A DNA stretch of 29,042 nucleotides from Acidobacteriota bacterium (lineage in GTDB: Bacteria; Acidobacteriota; Blastocatellia; RBC074): NCBI GenBank assembly GCA_022614735.1, contig JAKEHZ010000089.1:1-29042 (forward strand), written 5' to 3'. Position numbers and translations under genes: made by a program. Below the pieces are notes generated by a model that made no database searches, was not told the DNA's origin, and saw nothing but the letters and a program-made list of their open reading frames with translations. The first letter of the stretch is position 1, and every line of letters starts with the position of its first letter. Positions 1-8,596 of the stretch are shown in pieces.

Positions 1-60
1 ATCCTAGAAATTTTCCGTTTGTTCCGTTATTTCCGTTTGTTCCGTTTTCTCTCTTCCCTT
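1..60. repeat. Right half of a nonamer-type intergenic palindrome, cut by the window edge
   Basis: The segment is a run of nine-base units beginning TTCCGTTTG or TTCCGTTAT and ending in TTTTCTCTCTT. That is the layout of the right arms of the complete palindromes further along, for example at 8528-8571 and 20950-20970. The matching left arm would lie before base 1. The rest of the gap up to nuoK (61-126) shows nothing I recognise, and the end of nuoJ is not visible. Confidence 0.7.
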
Positions 61-126
61 CCATAACCACAAAATCCGTTAGTACCTGGAGATCTGAGAT
101 TCGCCTACTGTGGCTGCAGTTATTTT

Positions 127-429
127 ATGGTTCCGCTCTCATGGTATCTCGCGCTGAGCGCTGTGTTGTTCACAATAGGCGTAGTCGGCGTGATCATTCA
201 ACGTAATGTCATCGTGCTCTTTATGTGCATTGAGTTGATGCTCAATGCAGTCAATTTAACTCTGGTCGCATTCTCGCGTTTCTTCGGCGATGTGACGGGG
301 CAGTTGTTCGTCTTCATTGTCATGGCTGTGGCGGCGGCGGAGGCCGCCGTCGGGCTCGCAATCATCATCGCCTTGTTCCGCAATCGCGAAACGCTCAATG
401 TGGATGAAGCAGATTTGCTCAAACTGTAA
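127..429 (+). CDS. nuoK: NADH-quinone oxidoreductase subunit K
   Basis: This is the small membrane subunit of respiratory complex I (homologue of mitochondrial ND4L), part of the proton-translocating arm in the inner membrane. The 100-residue length is the usual one for NuoK. Three hydrophobic helices are visible (about residues 5-22, 29-48 and 60-84). The second carries the conserved glutamate in CIELMLNAVNL, and the third has the second conserved glutamate in AAAEAAVGLAI. Both are known to matter for proton pumping. The ATG at 127 gives the standard MVPLSWYL-type start, although no clear Shine-Dalgarno sequence precedes it. It is the first gene of a nuoKLMN run. The normal neighbour nuoJ must lie upstream of the window, separated by at least 126 bases that include a half palindrome. 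Confidence 0.96.
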   Translation: MVPLSWYLALSAVLFTIGVVGVIIQRNVIVLFMCIELMLNAVNLTLVAFSRFFGDVTGQLFVFIVMAVAAAEAAVGLAIIIALFRNRETLNVDEADLLKL

Positions 430-432
430 TTA

Positions 433-547
433 GAGTCTGGAGTCTGGAGTCCGGAGTCCGGAGTCCGCAAGTCGGGAGTTTGCAATTCAGGATAATTCAG
501 ACCTCTCACTTGCGGACTCCGGACTCCGGACTCCAGACTCCAGACTC
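433..547. repeat. Perfect 40-bp-arm palindrome of seven-base units between nuoK and nuoL
   Basis: The left arm (433-472) and right arm (508-547) are exact reverse complements over 40 bases, separated by a 35-base loop. Each arm is a tandem run of the heptamer GAGTCTG/GAGTCCG (GACTCCG/GACTCCA on the other arm). It begins one base after the nuoK stop codon and ends 13 bases before the nuoL ATG. It is therefore transcribed inside the operon, and there is no T-run to make it an intrinsic terminator. Confidence 0.95.
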
Positions 548-560
548 CCCACCTTTTCTT

Positions 561-2663
561 ATGCTTAAATGGATCACCCTGGCGCCACTGATTGGTGCGA
601 TCATTTGCGGACTGTTCGGTAAGCGTATCATGACAGTGCTCGGCCAGAAGTCGGCTGAGAAGGTCATTGGTCTTATCGCTTGCGCTTCTGTGGCTATTTC
701 TACCGCGCTCGCCTTCATCGTTTTCTTCGGCCGAGAGTGGCCGGTTGTAAAAGGGAAGCCGCAGATCACCGAACATTTCTTCACCTGGCTCAAAATTGGA
801 TCCTTCCAGGCTGATTTCGCCTACCTGCTCGATCCGCTCTCCGGCGTTTATATACTTTTCGTCACCGGGGTCGGATTGCTGATTCACATATATGCGGTGG
901 GCTACATGCACGGCGATCCGGGCTTCTACCGGTTCTTTGCTTACCTGAATCTGTTTATGTTTATGATGCTCACGCTCGTGCTGGCCGACAATCTTCTGGT
1001 TTTGTTCGTTGGTTGGGAGGGTGTCGGTCTCTGTTCGTATCTGCTGATCGGTTACTACATTCGTCGCCAATACGCCGCCGATGCTGCCAAGAAGGCATTC
1101 ATCATGAACCGTATTGGTGACTTCGGTTATACGATCGGAATGTTGATTGTCTTCGTTACTTTCGGCACGATCAGTTTTGTGGAGAAAAACGGAGTGCAGG
1201 GGTTCCTCGAACAAGCAGCGAGCCGTCCTGTTGAGCCACTCTGGTTTTTTGGAGTGATGACAGCCATTGCGTTGCTGCTCTTTGTCGGCGCAACGGGTAA
1301 GTCAGCGCAGATTCCGCTTTACACCTGGCTGCCGGATGCGATGGCCGGCCCGACGCCGGTCTCAGCATTGATCCATGCGGCAACGATGGTCACTGCGGGT
1401 GTTTATCTGACCGCGCGTTGTAGCGCTGTCGTCGTGAAATCACCTACGGCGATGATAGTGATAGCGTTCATCGGCGCGATGACTGCGATCTTTGCCGCGA
1501 CCATTGGCCTGGCGCAAAGCGATATCAAGAAAGTCCTCGCCTATTCAACCATCTCACAACTCGGCTTTATGTTCCTGGCCTGCGGCGTCGGAGCGTTCAT
1601 CGCTGGAATTTTTCACGTCATGACGCATGCATTCTTCAAAGCCTTGTTGTTCCTTGGCTCCGGCTCGGTGATTCACGGGATGCACGATGAACAGGACATC
1701 CGAAAGATGGGTGGATTGCGGAAGTATATGCCTATCACATTCGCCACGATGATGGCCGGCTGGTTGGCGATCAGCGGTGTCCCATTGCTGTCCGGCTTCT
1801 TCAGCAAGGATGAGATCTTATGGCGCACGTGGTCAACCGAGGCGTTACCTCCCGGCTGGGGCCAGGTACTATGGCTCATCGCAGCTATCACTGCCGGGCT
1901 GACAGCGATCTATATGACCAGAATGATGGTCATGACATTCTGGGGCAAAGAGCGTTTCGGTCACGATCACGATCATGGGCACACAGGTGAAGGTGATGCT
2001 CACGACCATCACGTTAAACCGCACGAATCGCCCGCGGTGATGTGGATCCCGCTGGTGATCCTTGCCGTTTTGTCAATCTTTGGTGGTTATGTCGGTGTCT
2101 CCCCTGCATTGAGCAGCCTCGTGGGAGTGCATAGCGAAAACAAGTTCGAGCATTTCCTGGAACCGGCAATAGCCAAGGCCAGTGGACACACGACAACTGC
2201 ACATGTGAGCGCACAGGCTCCCGCTGCGGGAACACACGGCGCAGCGACAGTCGCAACAAGACAGGAAGCGGCCCACGAAGGCGGACACGACTTCGGCGTG
2301 GAACGATTTTTCACCTTGATTTCGATTATCATCGCGGTCCTCGGCATAGGGTTCGGCTTCCGGTTCTTCAATCGAAACCCGCTCTGGCAACCACCACGCC
2401 TACTTGAGGAGAAATATAAGATTGATGAATTCTACGATGATACGATCGTCAATCCCATTGAGCAAACCTCACGTTTTGTTCTGTGGAAAATAGTCGACGT
2501 GAAAATCATCGATGGTTTTGTGAATTCGCTCGCTCGTGGATTTGCGGGACTGGCTAACGTATTGCGTTACACGCAGACGGGCTTTGCGCGCAACTACGCG
2601 GCTGTGATTCTGATCGGTGCGATCCTGGTCATTGGTTACTTCGGGTTTGTCGCCCTGCGCTAA
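561..2663 (+). CDS. nuoL: NADH-quinone oxidoreductase subunit L
   Basis: This is the largest antiporter-like membrane subunit of complex I (ND5 homologue), 700 residues from the chosen start. Hallmarks are GWEGVG with conserved glutamate E153, the lysine K247 in GKSAQIPLYTWLPDAM, the helix-breaking PTPVSALIHAATMVTAG, and AYSTISQLGFM with the following histidine-rich helix HVMTHAFFK. A histidine-rich loop lies near residues 467-490 and a second variable stretch near 540-580, before the long lateral C-terminal helix region. The reading frame stays open upstream to 480, but those 27 codons are palindrome sequence. The ATG at 561 gives the canonical MLKWITLAPLIGAI start and lies just past the palindrome. 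The stop is 5 bases before nuoM. Confidence 0.96.
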   Translation: MLKWITLAPLIGAIICGLFGKRIMTVLGQKSAEKVIGLIACASVAISTALAFIVFFGREWPVVKGKPQITEHFFTWLKIGSFQADFAYLLDPLSGVYILFVTGVGLLIHIYAVGYMHGDPGFYRFFAYLNLFMFMMLTLVLADNLLVLFVGWEGVGLCSYLLIGYYIRRQYAADAAKKAFIMNRIGDFGYTIGMLIVFVTFGTISFVEKNGVQGFLEQAASRPVEPLWFFGVMTAIALLLFVGATGKSAQIPLYTWLPDAMAGPTPVSALIHAATMVTAGVYLTARCSAVVVKSPTAMIVIAFIGAMTAIFAATIGLAQSDIKKVLAYSTISQLGFMFLACGVGAFIAGIFHVMTHAFFKALLFLGSGSVIHGMHDEQDIRKMGGLRKYMPITFATMMAGWLAISGVPLLSGFFSKDEILWRTWSTEALPPGWGQVLWLIAAITAGLTAIYMTRMMVMTFWGKERFGHDHDHGHTGEGDAHDHHVKPHESPAVMWIPLVILAVLSIFGGYVGVSPALSSLVGVHSENKFEHFLEPAIAKASGHTTTAHVSAQAPAAGTHGAATVATRQEAAHEGGHDFGVERFFTLISIIIAVLGIGFGFRFFNRNPLWQPPRLLEEKYKIDEFYDDTIVNPIEQTSRFVLWKIVDVKIIDGFVNSLARGFAGLANVLRYTQTGFARNYAAVILIGAILVIGYFGFVALR

Positions 2664-2668
2664 AGAAT

Positions 2669-4210
2669 ATGAACATCGTCACAATAACAACTTTTCTGCC
2701 TCTGGTCGGGGCTGTTCTGTTGCTGCTTCATAGCTTATTCTGGTCATCACACGAGTCATCGAAGGAGAGGCTCGATAAGCATTATCGCTGGATAACCCTC
2801 ATCTTCACTTTGTTGACCTTCTTCGCCTCGCTCCTGATCGTAGCCGGCTTCGATCGTTCACAGGCCGGTCCGCAGCTTGTCGAAAGGACCCCGTGGATCA
2901 CCGCGCTGGGCGTGAGCTATTTCGTCGGCGTTGATGGCATTAGCCTCTGGCTCGTGCTGCTGACGACGTTCCTCATGCCGATTTCAATCCTGGCGAGCTG
3001 GCATATAGAAAAGCGCGTTCGTGAATACATGCTCTTTATGCTTGTGCTCGAGACGGGAATGATCGGTGTTTTCGTTTCGTTCGATATGTTCCTGTTCTAC
3101 ATCTTTTTCGAGATCACGCTGATTCCCATGTATTTTCTGATCGGCGTCTGGGGGTACGACCGGCGCATCTATGCGGCAATTAAGTTCTTCCTCTACACGG
3201 TTGTCGGCAGTTTGCTGATGTTGATCGCAATCATCGCAGTATACATTTACAACGGCGGTAACTCATTCGACATTATTGAAATCACCAACAATATCGCGAC
3301 GGGAAAAACGATCATCCCGGACGATATCAAGTTCTGGTTATGGCTGGCATTTGCTTTTGCCTTCTTCATCAAAGTCCCGCTCTTTCCGCTGCACACGTGG
3401 TTGCCTGATGCGCACGTTGAAGCGCCCACCGCCGGGTCGATCATCCTGGCCGGCATACTGCTCAAGCTGGGGACTTACGGTTTGATGCGATTCAACCTGC
3501 AGTTCTTCCCGGACGTTTCGCTCCAGGTTGCGCCCTATGTGATGATCCTGGCGGTGATCAGTATTATCTATGGTGCGCTTGTGGCAATGGTGCAGCCCGA
3601 TATGAAGAAGCTCGTGGCTTACTCATCTGTCTCTCACCTCGGATTCGTCGTCATGGGCATCTTTGCTTTCACTGAATTATCTATGCAGGGCGCGCTCTAC
3701 CAGATGCTCAATCACGGCATCTCATCGGGCGCCCTCTTCTTATGCGTTGGTTTACTTTCAGATCGGCGGCATACGCGCGAGATCTCAGAGTATGGAGGGA
3801 TTGCGACGCCGATGCCGCAGTACTCGACGATGTTCACGATCATCGCGCTCTCGAGCCTCGGGTTGCCTCTGCTCAACGGGTTCATCGGTGAGTTTTTAAT
3901 CCTGATCGGCACTTTTTCTTCTGTCGTGCCGCACGCGAAACTCTTCGCCGTAGTCGGCGCCACAGGAGTGATTCTCTCGTCGGTCTATCTGCTCTGGATG
4001 TTACAGCGAGTGATCTTTGGCGAAATCTCGAAGAAAGAGAACGCAGGGCTCGCTGATATGGACTTGCGCGAGAAATTCGCGCTTGTGCCGATGGTTGTGA
4101 TCGCGATTTTTATGGGTATCGCGCCTATGTTATTCCTGCGTGAGACTGAGAAATCTGTCAATAATGTGAGGCAGATTGTTGAGACCAAAATCCAAAGAGC
4201 GGCGAAGTAG
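2669..4210 (+). CDS. nuoM: NADH-quinone oxidoreductase subunit M
   Basis: This is an antiporter-like proton-pumping subunit of complex I (ND4 homologue), 513 residues, close to the usual NuoM length. The essential glutamate of helix 5 is E148 in FFEITLIPMYFLIGVWG, and the helix 7 lysine is K235 in FFIKVPLFPLHTWLPDAH. The signature continues with VEAPTAGSIILAGILLKLG, and AYSSVSHLGFVVMG precedes the conserved histidine helix MLNHGISSGALFL. About 14 transmembrane segments are visible. The start is 5 bases after the nuoL stop, with no palindrome between them, so the two genes are probably translationally coupled. Confidence 0.97.
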   Translation: MNIVTITTFLPLVGAVLLLLHSLFWSSHESSKERLDKHYRWITLIFTLLTFFASLLIVAGFDRSQAGPQLVERTPWITALGVSYFVGVDGISLWLVLLTTFLMPISILASWHIEKRVREYMLFMLVLETGMIGVFVSFDMFLFYIFFEITLIPMYFLIGVWGYDRRIYAAIKFFLYTVVGSLLMLIAIIAVYIYNGGNSFDIIEITNNIATGKTIIPDDIKFWLWLAFAFAFFIKVPLFPLHTWLPDAHVEAPTAGSIILAGILLKLGTYGLMRFNLQFFPDVSLQVAPYVMILAVISIIYGALVAMVQPDMKKLVAYSSVSHLGFVVMGIFAFTELSMQGALYQMLNHGISSGALFLCVGLLSDRRHTREISEYGGIATPMPQYSTMFTIIALSSLGLPLLNGFIGEFLILIGTFSSVVPHAKLFAVVGATGVILSSVYLLWMLQRVIFGEISKKENAGLADMDLREKFALVPMVVIAIFMGIAPMLFLRETEKSVNNVRQIVETKIQRAAK

Positions 4211-4224
4211 CTATAATAATCACA

Positions 4225-5727
4225 ATGCAACTTGAAAATCTAAACCTCAATTATTGGGCCATTGCACCTGAGATCATCACCTCACTTGTGGGCGTGCTGA
4301 TCATGCTTGTTGATGCCTTTTCCAAGAGAGGCGCGCGGAAACCGAATGCGATAATCTCGCTGATCGGCCTGGTCCTCGCCCTGATCTCGGTCGTGATGCT
4401 GTGGAACGTGGGAAGTGGAAGCTTCTTCGGCAAAATGGTGGTCATCGATCCGATCCGCATCTTCTTCTCAATCACTATTCTGATTGTGTCGATCATCGCA
4501 GTTCTTCTCGCGGAGCAGTTTCTGCGCGATGAAGGGCTACCGCCGGGCGAGTTCTTCGCGCTGATAATGTTTGGCACGACTGGAATGCTATTGCTGGCGG
4601 CGGCAGGCGACCTGGTCATGGTCTTCCTCGGATTGGAAATCTCCTCGATCACGACCTACGTGATGGCCGGTTATCGCCGTTATGATTTACGCTCCAACGA
4701 ATCATCGCTCAAATACTTTCTGCTGGGTTCTTTCTCGACTGCATTTTTACTTTACGGAATGGCGCTCGTTTATGGAGCGACAAAGACGACAAACATCGAG
4801 GGCATTCGTAAAGCTATTGAAACCGGCCAGATTACCTATCCCGCGTTGCTGCTCATCGGCGTCGCAATGATGCTCGTCGGCTTCGGCTTCAAGATCGCGA
4901 GTGCGCCGTTCCATCTCTGGACGCCGGATGTTTATGAAGGGGCGCCGACAATTGTCACAGGTTTTATGAGCACAGCACCGAAGGCCGCCGTCTTTGCGGC
5001 TTTCCTGCGAGTGTTCGTTGGCGGCTTTGATGTCCCGGTGGCGGGAATCGGTTTACAGTTACACGAAACCTGGATCAGCGTTCTGGCCGCCATCTCGATC
5101 GTCACTATGACCATCGGCAATGTCATCGCGATTTCACAGAAGAATATCAAACGTATGCTCGCATATTCATCGATCGCACACGCGGGCTATGTCCTGGTCG
5201 GATTCGTTACTGGCGATTATGCGCCGGTAGCGTTTTATATGCTGGTTTACTCGCTCATGACGATCGGCGCATTCGCAGTAATTCAGTTGCTGGCGCGTGC
5301 GGGTGATCAGAGGACAGAGATTGCCGATTATGCGGGTATAGGGTTTGAAGTTCCTCAGTTGAGTTTTCCTCTCGCAATCTTTCTGCTCAGTCTTGCAGGG
5401 ATACCACCGATGGCAGGCTTTATAGGCAAGTTCTACGTCTTCAAAACAGCATGGGATTCGGGACTAGTAATGCGTTATCTTGTCGTCGCGGCAATAATCA
5501 ACAGCATTATCTCAGTCTACTACTACCTCTACCCGATTGTAGTGATGTTTTTCCGCCCGCTTGCACCAGGTTTCGTCAAACCGCGGGTGAGTGGCGCAGC
5601 CGCGTTTGCGTTAATTCTGGCAGTCTTCGGGACACTCTACCTGGGTATATTGCCAAATCGCTTGCTCAATGCGATGGGGCGCGGAATGGGTGGGCAACAG
5701 GCACAGGTGCGGGTGATTAATCGATAA
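4225..5727 (+). CDS. nuoN: NADH-quinone oxidoreductase subunit N
   Basis: This is the third antiporter-like subunit of complex I (ND2 homologue), 500 residues. E138 in FLGLEISSITTYVMAGY and K223 in GFGFKIASAPFHLWTPD are the conserved charged residues of the proton channel. YEGAPTIVTGFMSTAPKAA and KRMLAYSSIAHAGYVLVG are further NuoN signatures. The gene starts 14 bases after nuoM and ends the operon. Downstream lies a perfect 50-bp-arm palindrome and then the convergent amidase gene. Nothing is truncated, so the distal nuo module is intact here while the peripheral-arm genes lie outside the window. Confidence 0.97.
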   Translation: MQLENLNLNYWAIAPEIITSLVGVLIMLVDAFSKRGARKPNAIISLIGLVLALISVVMLWNVGSGSFFGKMVVIDPIRIFFSITILIVSIIAVLLAEQFLRDEGLPPGEFFALIMFGTTGMLLLAAAGDLVMVFLGLEISSITTYVMAGYRRYDLRSNESSLKYFLLGSFSTAFLLYGMALVYGATKTTNIEGIRKAIETGQITYPALLLIGVAMMLVGFGFKIASAPFHLWTPDVYEGAPTIVTGFMSTAPKAAVFAAFLRVFVGGFDVPVAGIGLQLHETWISVLAAISIVTMTIGNVIAISQKNIKRMLAYSSIAHAGYVLVGFVTGDYAPVAFYMLVYSLMTIGAFAVIQLLARAGDQRTEIADYAGIGFEVPQLSFPLAIFLLSLAGIPPMAGFIGKFYVFKTAWDSGLVMRYLVVAAIINSIISVYYYLYPIVVMFFRPLAPGFVKPRVSGAAAFALILAVFGTLYLGILPNRLLNAMGRGMGGQQAQVRVINR

Positions 5728-5743
5728 AATCGACACCAAGACA

Positions 5744-5850
5744 AAGAGAGAAAACGAAACGAAAGAAATAGATGCTAGATGCTAGATGCTAGGTGAGCGT
5801 CCTAGCATCTAGCATCTAGCATCTATTTCTTTCGTTTCGTTTTCTCTCTT
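5744..5850. repeat. Perfect 50-bp-arm palindrome with heptamer tip and loop TGAGCGT
   Basis: The arms 5744-5793 and 5801-5850 are exact reverse complements over 50 bases with a seven-base loop, TGAGCGT. The outer part is the AAGAGAGAAAACGAAACG type shared with other gaps, and the inner part is three copies of the heptamer TAGATGC. It lies between the convergent ends of nuoN and the amidase, ending 6 bases from the amidase stop codon. It could stop transcription from both sides, but no T-run follows the stem. Confidence 0.95.
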
Positions 5851-5855
5851 CATCG

Positions 5856-7355
5856 TCAGATTGCCGGCTTGCGTCCCGCCCACGGTTTCGCTTTCTCAAG
5901 CTGTGCTGCCAGACGAAAGAGAGTCGCCTCATCGCCAAAGCGCGCCGAGAACATCACACCGACCGGTAAGCCATCCGGCGTCCAATGCAACGGCACAGAG
6001 ATCGAAGGCTGCCCCGTCACATTGTAGAGCGCGGTGTAAGGACCAAACTCGGTGATCTCTTTCGTGAAATGCGTGATGTTTTCGGGTGACAAACCCAGGA
6101 GGCCAAGCGGCACCGGAGGCTTGGCCAGGGTCGGGGATAAGATGACATCGTAGGTTTGCTGAAACCTGGCCATTGCCAGGCCGATTTGATGGGCGGTGGC
6201 GATGGCCCGTGAATAAGCCAGGACGTCCACCCTGCGTCCCTGCTGGCTCATCACCCAGGTCACCGTTTCGACGTCTTTTTCTGTCACAGGGCGTCCGAGA
6301 GTTCTGGCCGCGTCATCCAACGTCCTGGCGACCGAAACATTGATTACGTTTAGAAAAGCCTCGCGCATTACGGCATTGTCGATCGGCAGCTTCGATTCTT
6401 CTACCCTATGACCCAGGCTCTCGCATAACTTTGCCGCGTTGACTGCGGCTTTTTCGCATTCGGGATCGAGCGGTGTTCCACCCGGTGTTCCGGTGATGAG
6501 CGCGATCCGCAGTTTATCCGGGGCAATGAGCGTCTCTTTCAAAAACGGCCGGGGCGGTCGCGGCGAGAAGAAGGGTGAGCCGAGCTCTGCACCAGCTGTC
6601 GCATCGAGCAGCGCCGCGCAATCGCGCACTGAAATCGTTACTACGTGATGGGCCGAGAACCCATTCCATCCTTCAAACTGGGTTGGACCCATCGGCACGC
6701 GCCCGCGCGTCGGCTTCAAGCCGATCAAGCCACAGCAGGAAGCAGGTATGCGGATCGAACCACCGCCATCGCTGGCGTGCGCTGCGGGCAGAATGCGGCT
6801 GGCTACGGCTGCGGCGGACCCGCCCGACGAGCCGCCGCTTGTTCTGGTGAGATTCCAGGGGTTGTGCGTCTTGCCGTAAAGAACCGATTCGGTGGTGGTA
6901 GTCAAGCCGAGCTCTGGCGATGTCGTTTTAGCGAATATGACCAGGCCGGCCTTTTTGTAGCGAGAAACCAGTGTGCTGTCGAAATCGGCCACCGAATCTT
7001 TCCAGACTCGGCTGCCTACCGAGGTGATTGTGCCCTGCATATATTGGCCCAAATCTTTTAACGCGAAGGGTACCCCGAGGAATGGTCCGGCGGGCAACCC
7101 CTGCTTGATTTGTGCTTCAGCCTTATCGAAGAAAAGATGGCAAAATGCATTTATTTTAGGATTGACGGCTTCGACCCTTTGGCGTACGGCGTTTAGTATT
7201 TCGAGAGGTGTAATCTGCTTTTTGGCAATCAACTCGGCCAGACCGAGTGCATCGTACCTGTCATATTCAGCCGCCAGGCCCGACAGGTTATTCAGAGCCA
7301 GACCTGCGCCGGCAACAGCAGTATTTTTGATCATATCGCGACGATTCATCTTCAT
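5856..7355 (-). CDS. Tat-exported amidase of the amidase-signature family
   Basis: This amidohydrolase belongs to the Ser-cisSer-Lys amidase-signature family, 499 residues from the chosen start. The catalytic lysine is K100 (GVPFALKDLG), the cis-serine is S176 in RTSGGSSGGSAA, and the nucleophile is S200 in DGGGSIRIP. The N-terminus MKMNRRDMIKNTAVAGAGLAL is a twin-arginine signal, so the enzyme is probably folded in the cytoplasm and exported. The substrate cannot be read from sequence. GatA is unlikely because of the signal peptide and the absence of gatB or gatC. The ATG at 7355 has an AAGGAG 9 bases upstream (7365-7370). The frame runs open to 7391, but that extension is palindrome sequence. 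It follows the cyclase gene on the same strand. Confidence 0.9.
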   Translation of the reverse strand: MKMNRRDMIKNTAVAGAGLALNNLSGLAAEYDRYDALGLAELIAKKQITPLEILNAVRQRVEAVNPKINAFCHLFFDKAEAQIKQGLPAGPFLGVPFALKDLGQYMQGTITSVGSRVWKDSVADFDSTLVSRYKKAGLVIFAKTTSPELGLTTTTESVLYGKTHNPWNLTRTSGGSSGGSAAAVASRILPAAHASDGGGSIRIPASCCGLIGLKPTRGRVPMGPTQFEGWNGFSAHHVVTISVRDCAALLDATAGAELGSPFFSPRPPRPFLKETLIAPDKLRIALITGTPGGTPLDPECEKAAVNAAKLCESLGHRVEESKLPIDNAVMREAFLNVINVSVARTLDDAARTLGRPVTEKDVETVTWVMSQQGRRVDVLAYSRAIATAHQIGLAMARFQQTYDVILSPTLAKPPVPLGLLGLSPENITHFTKEITEFGPYTALYNVTGQPSISVPLHWTPDGLPVGVMFSARFGDEATLFRLAAQLEKAKPWAGRKPAI

Positions 7356-7377
7356 CAAAAAAAGCTCCTTAGAAAAT

Positions 7378-7467
7378 CCCTGGGAGCGCACCCGTCCCCG
7401 CGTGCGGGGCTTCGATAAGGAGCCCCGTCCGGAAACCCGGCACGCGGGGACGCGTGCGCTCCCAGGG
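7378..7467. repeat. GC-rich palindrome with 28-base arms upstream of the amidase
   Basis: The arms 7378-7405 and 7440-7467 match over 28 bases with one mismatch. The outer end is CCCTGGGAGCGCAC. Inside is a second small hairpin (7406-7411 with 7421-7426, GGGGCT/AGCCCC). It lies between the cyclase stop and the amidase Shine-Dalgarno sequence. The outer end shares CTGGGAGCGC with the palindrome at 27995-28028, so the two belong to one subfamily. Confidence 0.9.
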
Positions 7468-7480
7468 CGCTTTCATTCTT

Positions 7481-8446
7481 TCAGCGAACAGCAATCGGTG
7501 CGACGGTCGAGCCCGTGCCCCCCTGTATTTTGAGCGGTTGCACAAAGAAGGCGAATTCATAAACGCGCTTCGCCGCCAGTTCGTCAAGTTTCATGTTTTC
7601 AAGCAGGTGTATTCCGTTCACCACCAGCATGATCTGGTGGATAGGAAGTGAGACCTTCGGATCGGGATTGGGAGATACCTCTACTGAGATGTTGTCGGCG
7701 CCGACCAGCATCGGATCCTGTTTCGCCAGCCATTCCGCCGCAGCGACCCCGATTCCCGGGCATCCCTTCGCATAGCGTGTATTATCCTTGCCCCAGAGCT
7801 TGCTCCAGCCGGTGTGAATGATCACAGCATCACCGCTTTGTAGTTTAAGCTTTTGCCTCTCGAGCGCCTGCTCAATGTCCTGGGGTGTAATCTCGTAGTT
7901 GTCGGGCAGGATCTCCACACCCTTCATCGCCGCCACGTCGATCAGCACACCGCGCGTGATAAGCGAGCCTACATTTTCAATCCCGAGCTTCTCGAAGCCG
8001 CCGCGGGTCGATGTTTCATCGACCTTGAAGCAATTATACATGCTGTTGCCGATTGTCTGGTGAGCGAAGCCATCGAACTGCGTACCAACTTGGCCGATCT
8101 CGCTGACAACCAGTTCTTCGTTGCTGCCTCGACGGTTCGACTGGGGGTTCATAAATGTCCGTTTGGTATGCACGTCGAAACGACGCGTACCGAAGAATGG
8201 CATGGAAGAGTTGAGCCTGTGTCCGAGCTCGATCACCTCACCTGTGCGGATAATCTTTACCGCGCGCAGTACCGTTTCAGGCTTCATGTGGTTGCCGGAA
8301 CCCCGCTGATCGCCGGGGCCCCACTTCGAGGGACAGCGCTGTGCGTCGGCAGGAGGTTGCCAGGTCTGGGCGGAAGCTGCAGTCCCCGTAAGAACGAAGA
8401 TCAAGGAAATAGCATAACGCGATATAATGCGTGTAGTAACTCGCAT
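7481..8446 (-). CDS. Exported cyclase-family metal-dependent hydrolase
   Basis: This 321-residue protein is of the PF04199 cyclase family, which includes kynurenine formamidase and isatin hydrolase. These enzymes hydrolyse amide or lactam bonds with a divalent metal. A Sec signal peptide covers residues 1-26 (cleavage likely at ASA|Q). The metal-site region reads QVGTQFDGFAH (residues 119-129). The usual family motif is HxGTHxDxPxH, so two histidines appear as glutamine while D125 and H129 remain. HTGW (211-214) is also typical. AGGAGG lies 7 bases before the ATG, a strong start. It precedes the amidase on the same strand, so the two could act on the same amide or imide substrate. That pairing is inference. 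Confidence 0.85.
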   Translation of the reverse strand: MRVTTRIISRYAISLIFVLTGTAASAQTWQPPADAQRCPSKWGPGDQRGSGNHMKPETVLRAVKIIRTGEVIELGHRLNSSMPFFGTRRFDVHTKRTFMNPQSNRRGSNEELVVSEIGQVGTQFDGFAHQTIGNSMYNCFKVDETSTRGGFEKLGIENVGSLITRGVLIDVAAMKGVEILPDNYEITPQDIEQALERQKLKLQSGDAVIIHTGWSKLWGKDNTRYAKGCPGIGVAAAEWLAKQDPMLVGADNISVEVSPNPDPKVSLPIHQIMLVVNGIHLLENMKLDELAAKRVYEFAFFVQPLKIQGGTGSTVAPIAVR

Positions 8447-8475
8447 GTTTGTTCCTCCTGGAAAAATGGAAAGAA

Positions 8476-8596
8476 AGAGAGAATACGAAACAAACGAAAA
8501 TAACGAAACAAACGAAAAATTTTAGGCTTTTTCGTTTGTTTCGTTATTTTCGTTTGTTTCGTATTCTCTCTTCGTTTTCGTTTGTTTCGTATTCTC
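8476..8596. repeat. Perfect 44-bp-arm nonamer palindrome plus an extra right-arm copy
   Basis: The arms 8476-8519 and 8528-8571 are exact reverse complements over 44 bases with an eight-base loop. The arm is a run of nine-base units (CGAAACAAA, CGAAAATAA, CGAAACAAA). A further partial copy of the right arm follows directly at 8572-8596, repeating CGTTTGTTTCGTATTCTC. The stop codon and the last 24 codons of the CehA-like gene lie inside the loop, the right arm and the extra copy. Confidence 0.95.

Noticed and set aside
198..1214. A 338-codon frame on the minus strand opposite nuoK/nuoL
   Set aside because: It is antisense to clearly conserved nuo genes, crosses the palindrome and has no domain features.
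4212..4220. TATAATAAT as a promoter before nuoN
   Set aside because: It lies in a 14-base gap inside a tightly packed operon with no -35 element. It is more likely spacer sequence.
5744..5850. Ordinary rho-independent terminators as the explanation of the palindromes
   Set aside because: Most have no T-run after the stem, several lie within operons or directly before start codons, and stems are far longer than needed. The one true terminator (20835-20879) looks different.
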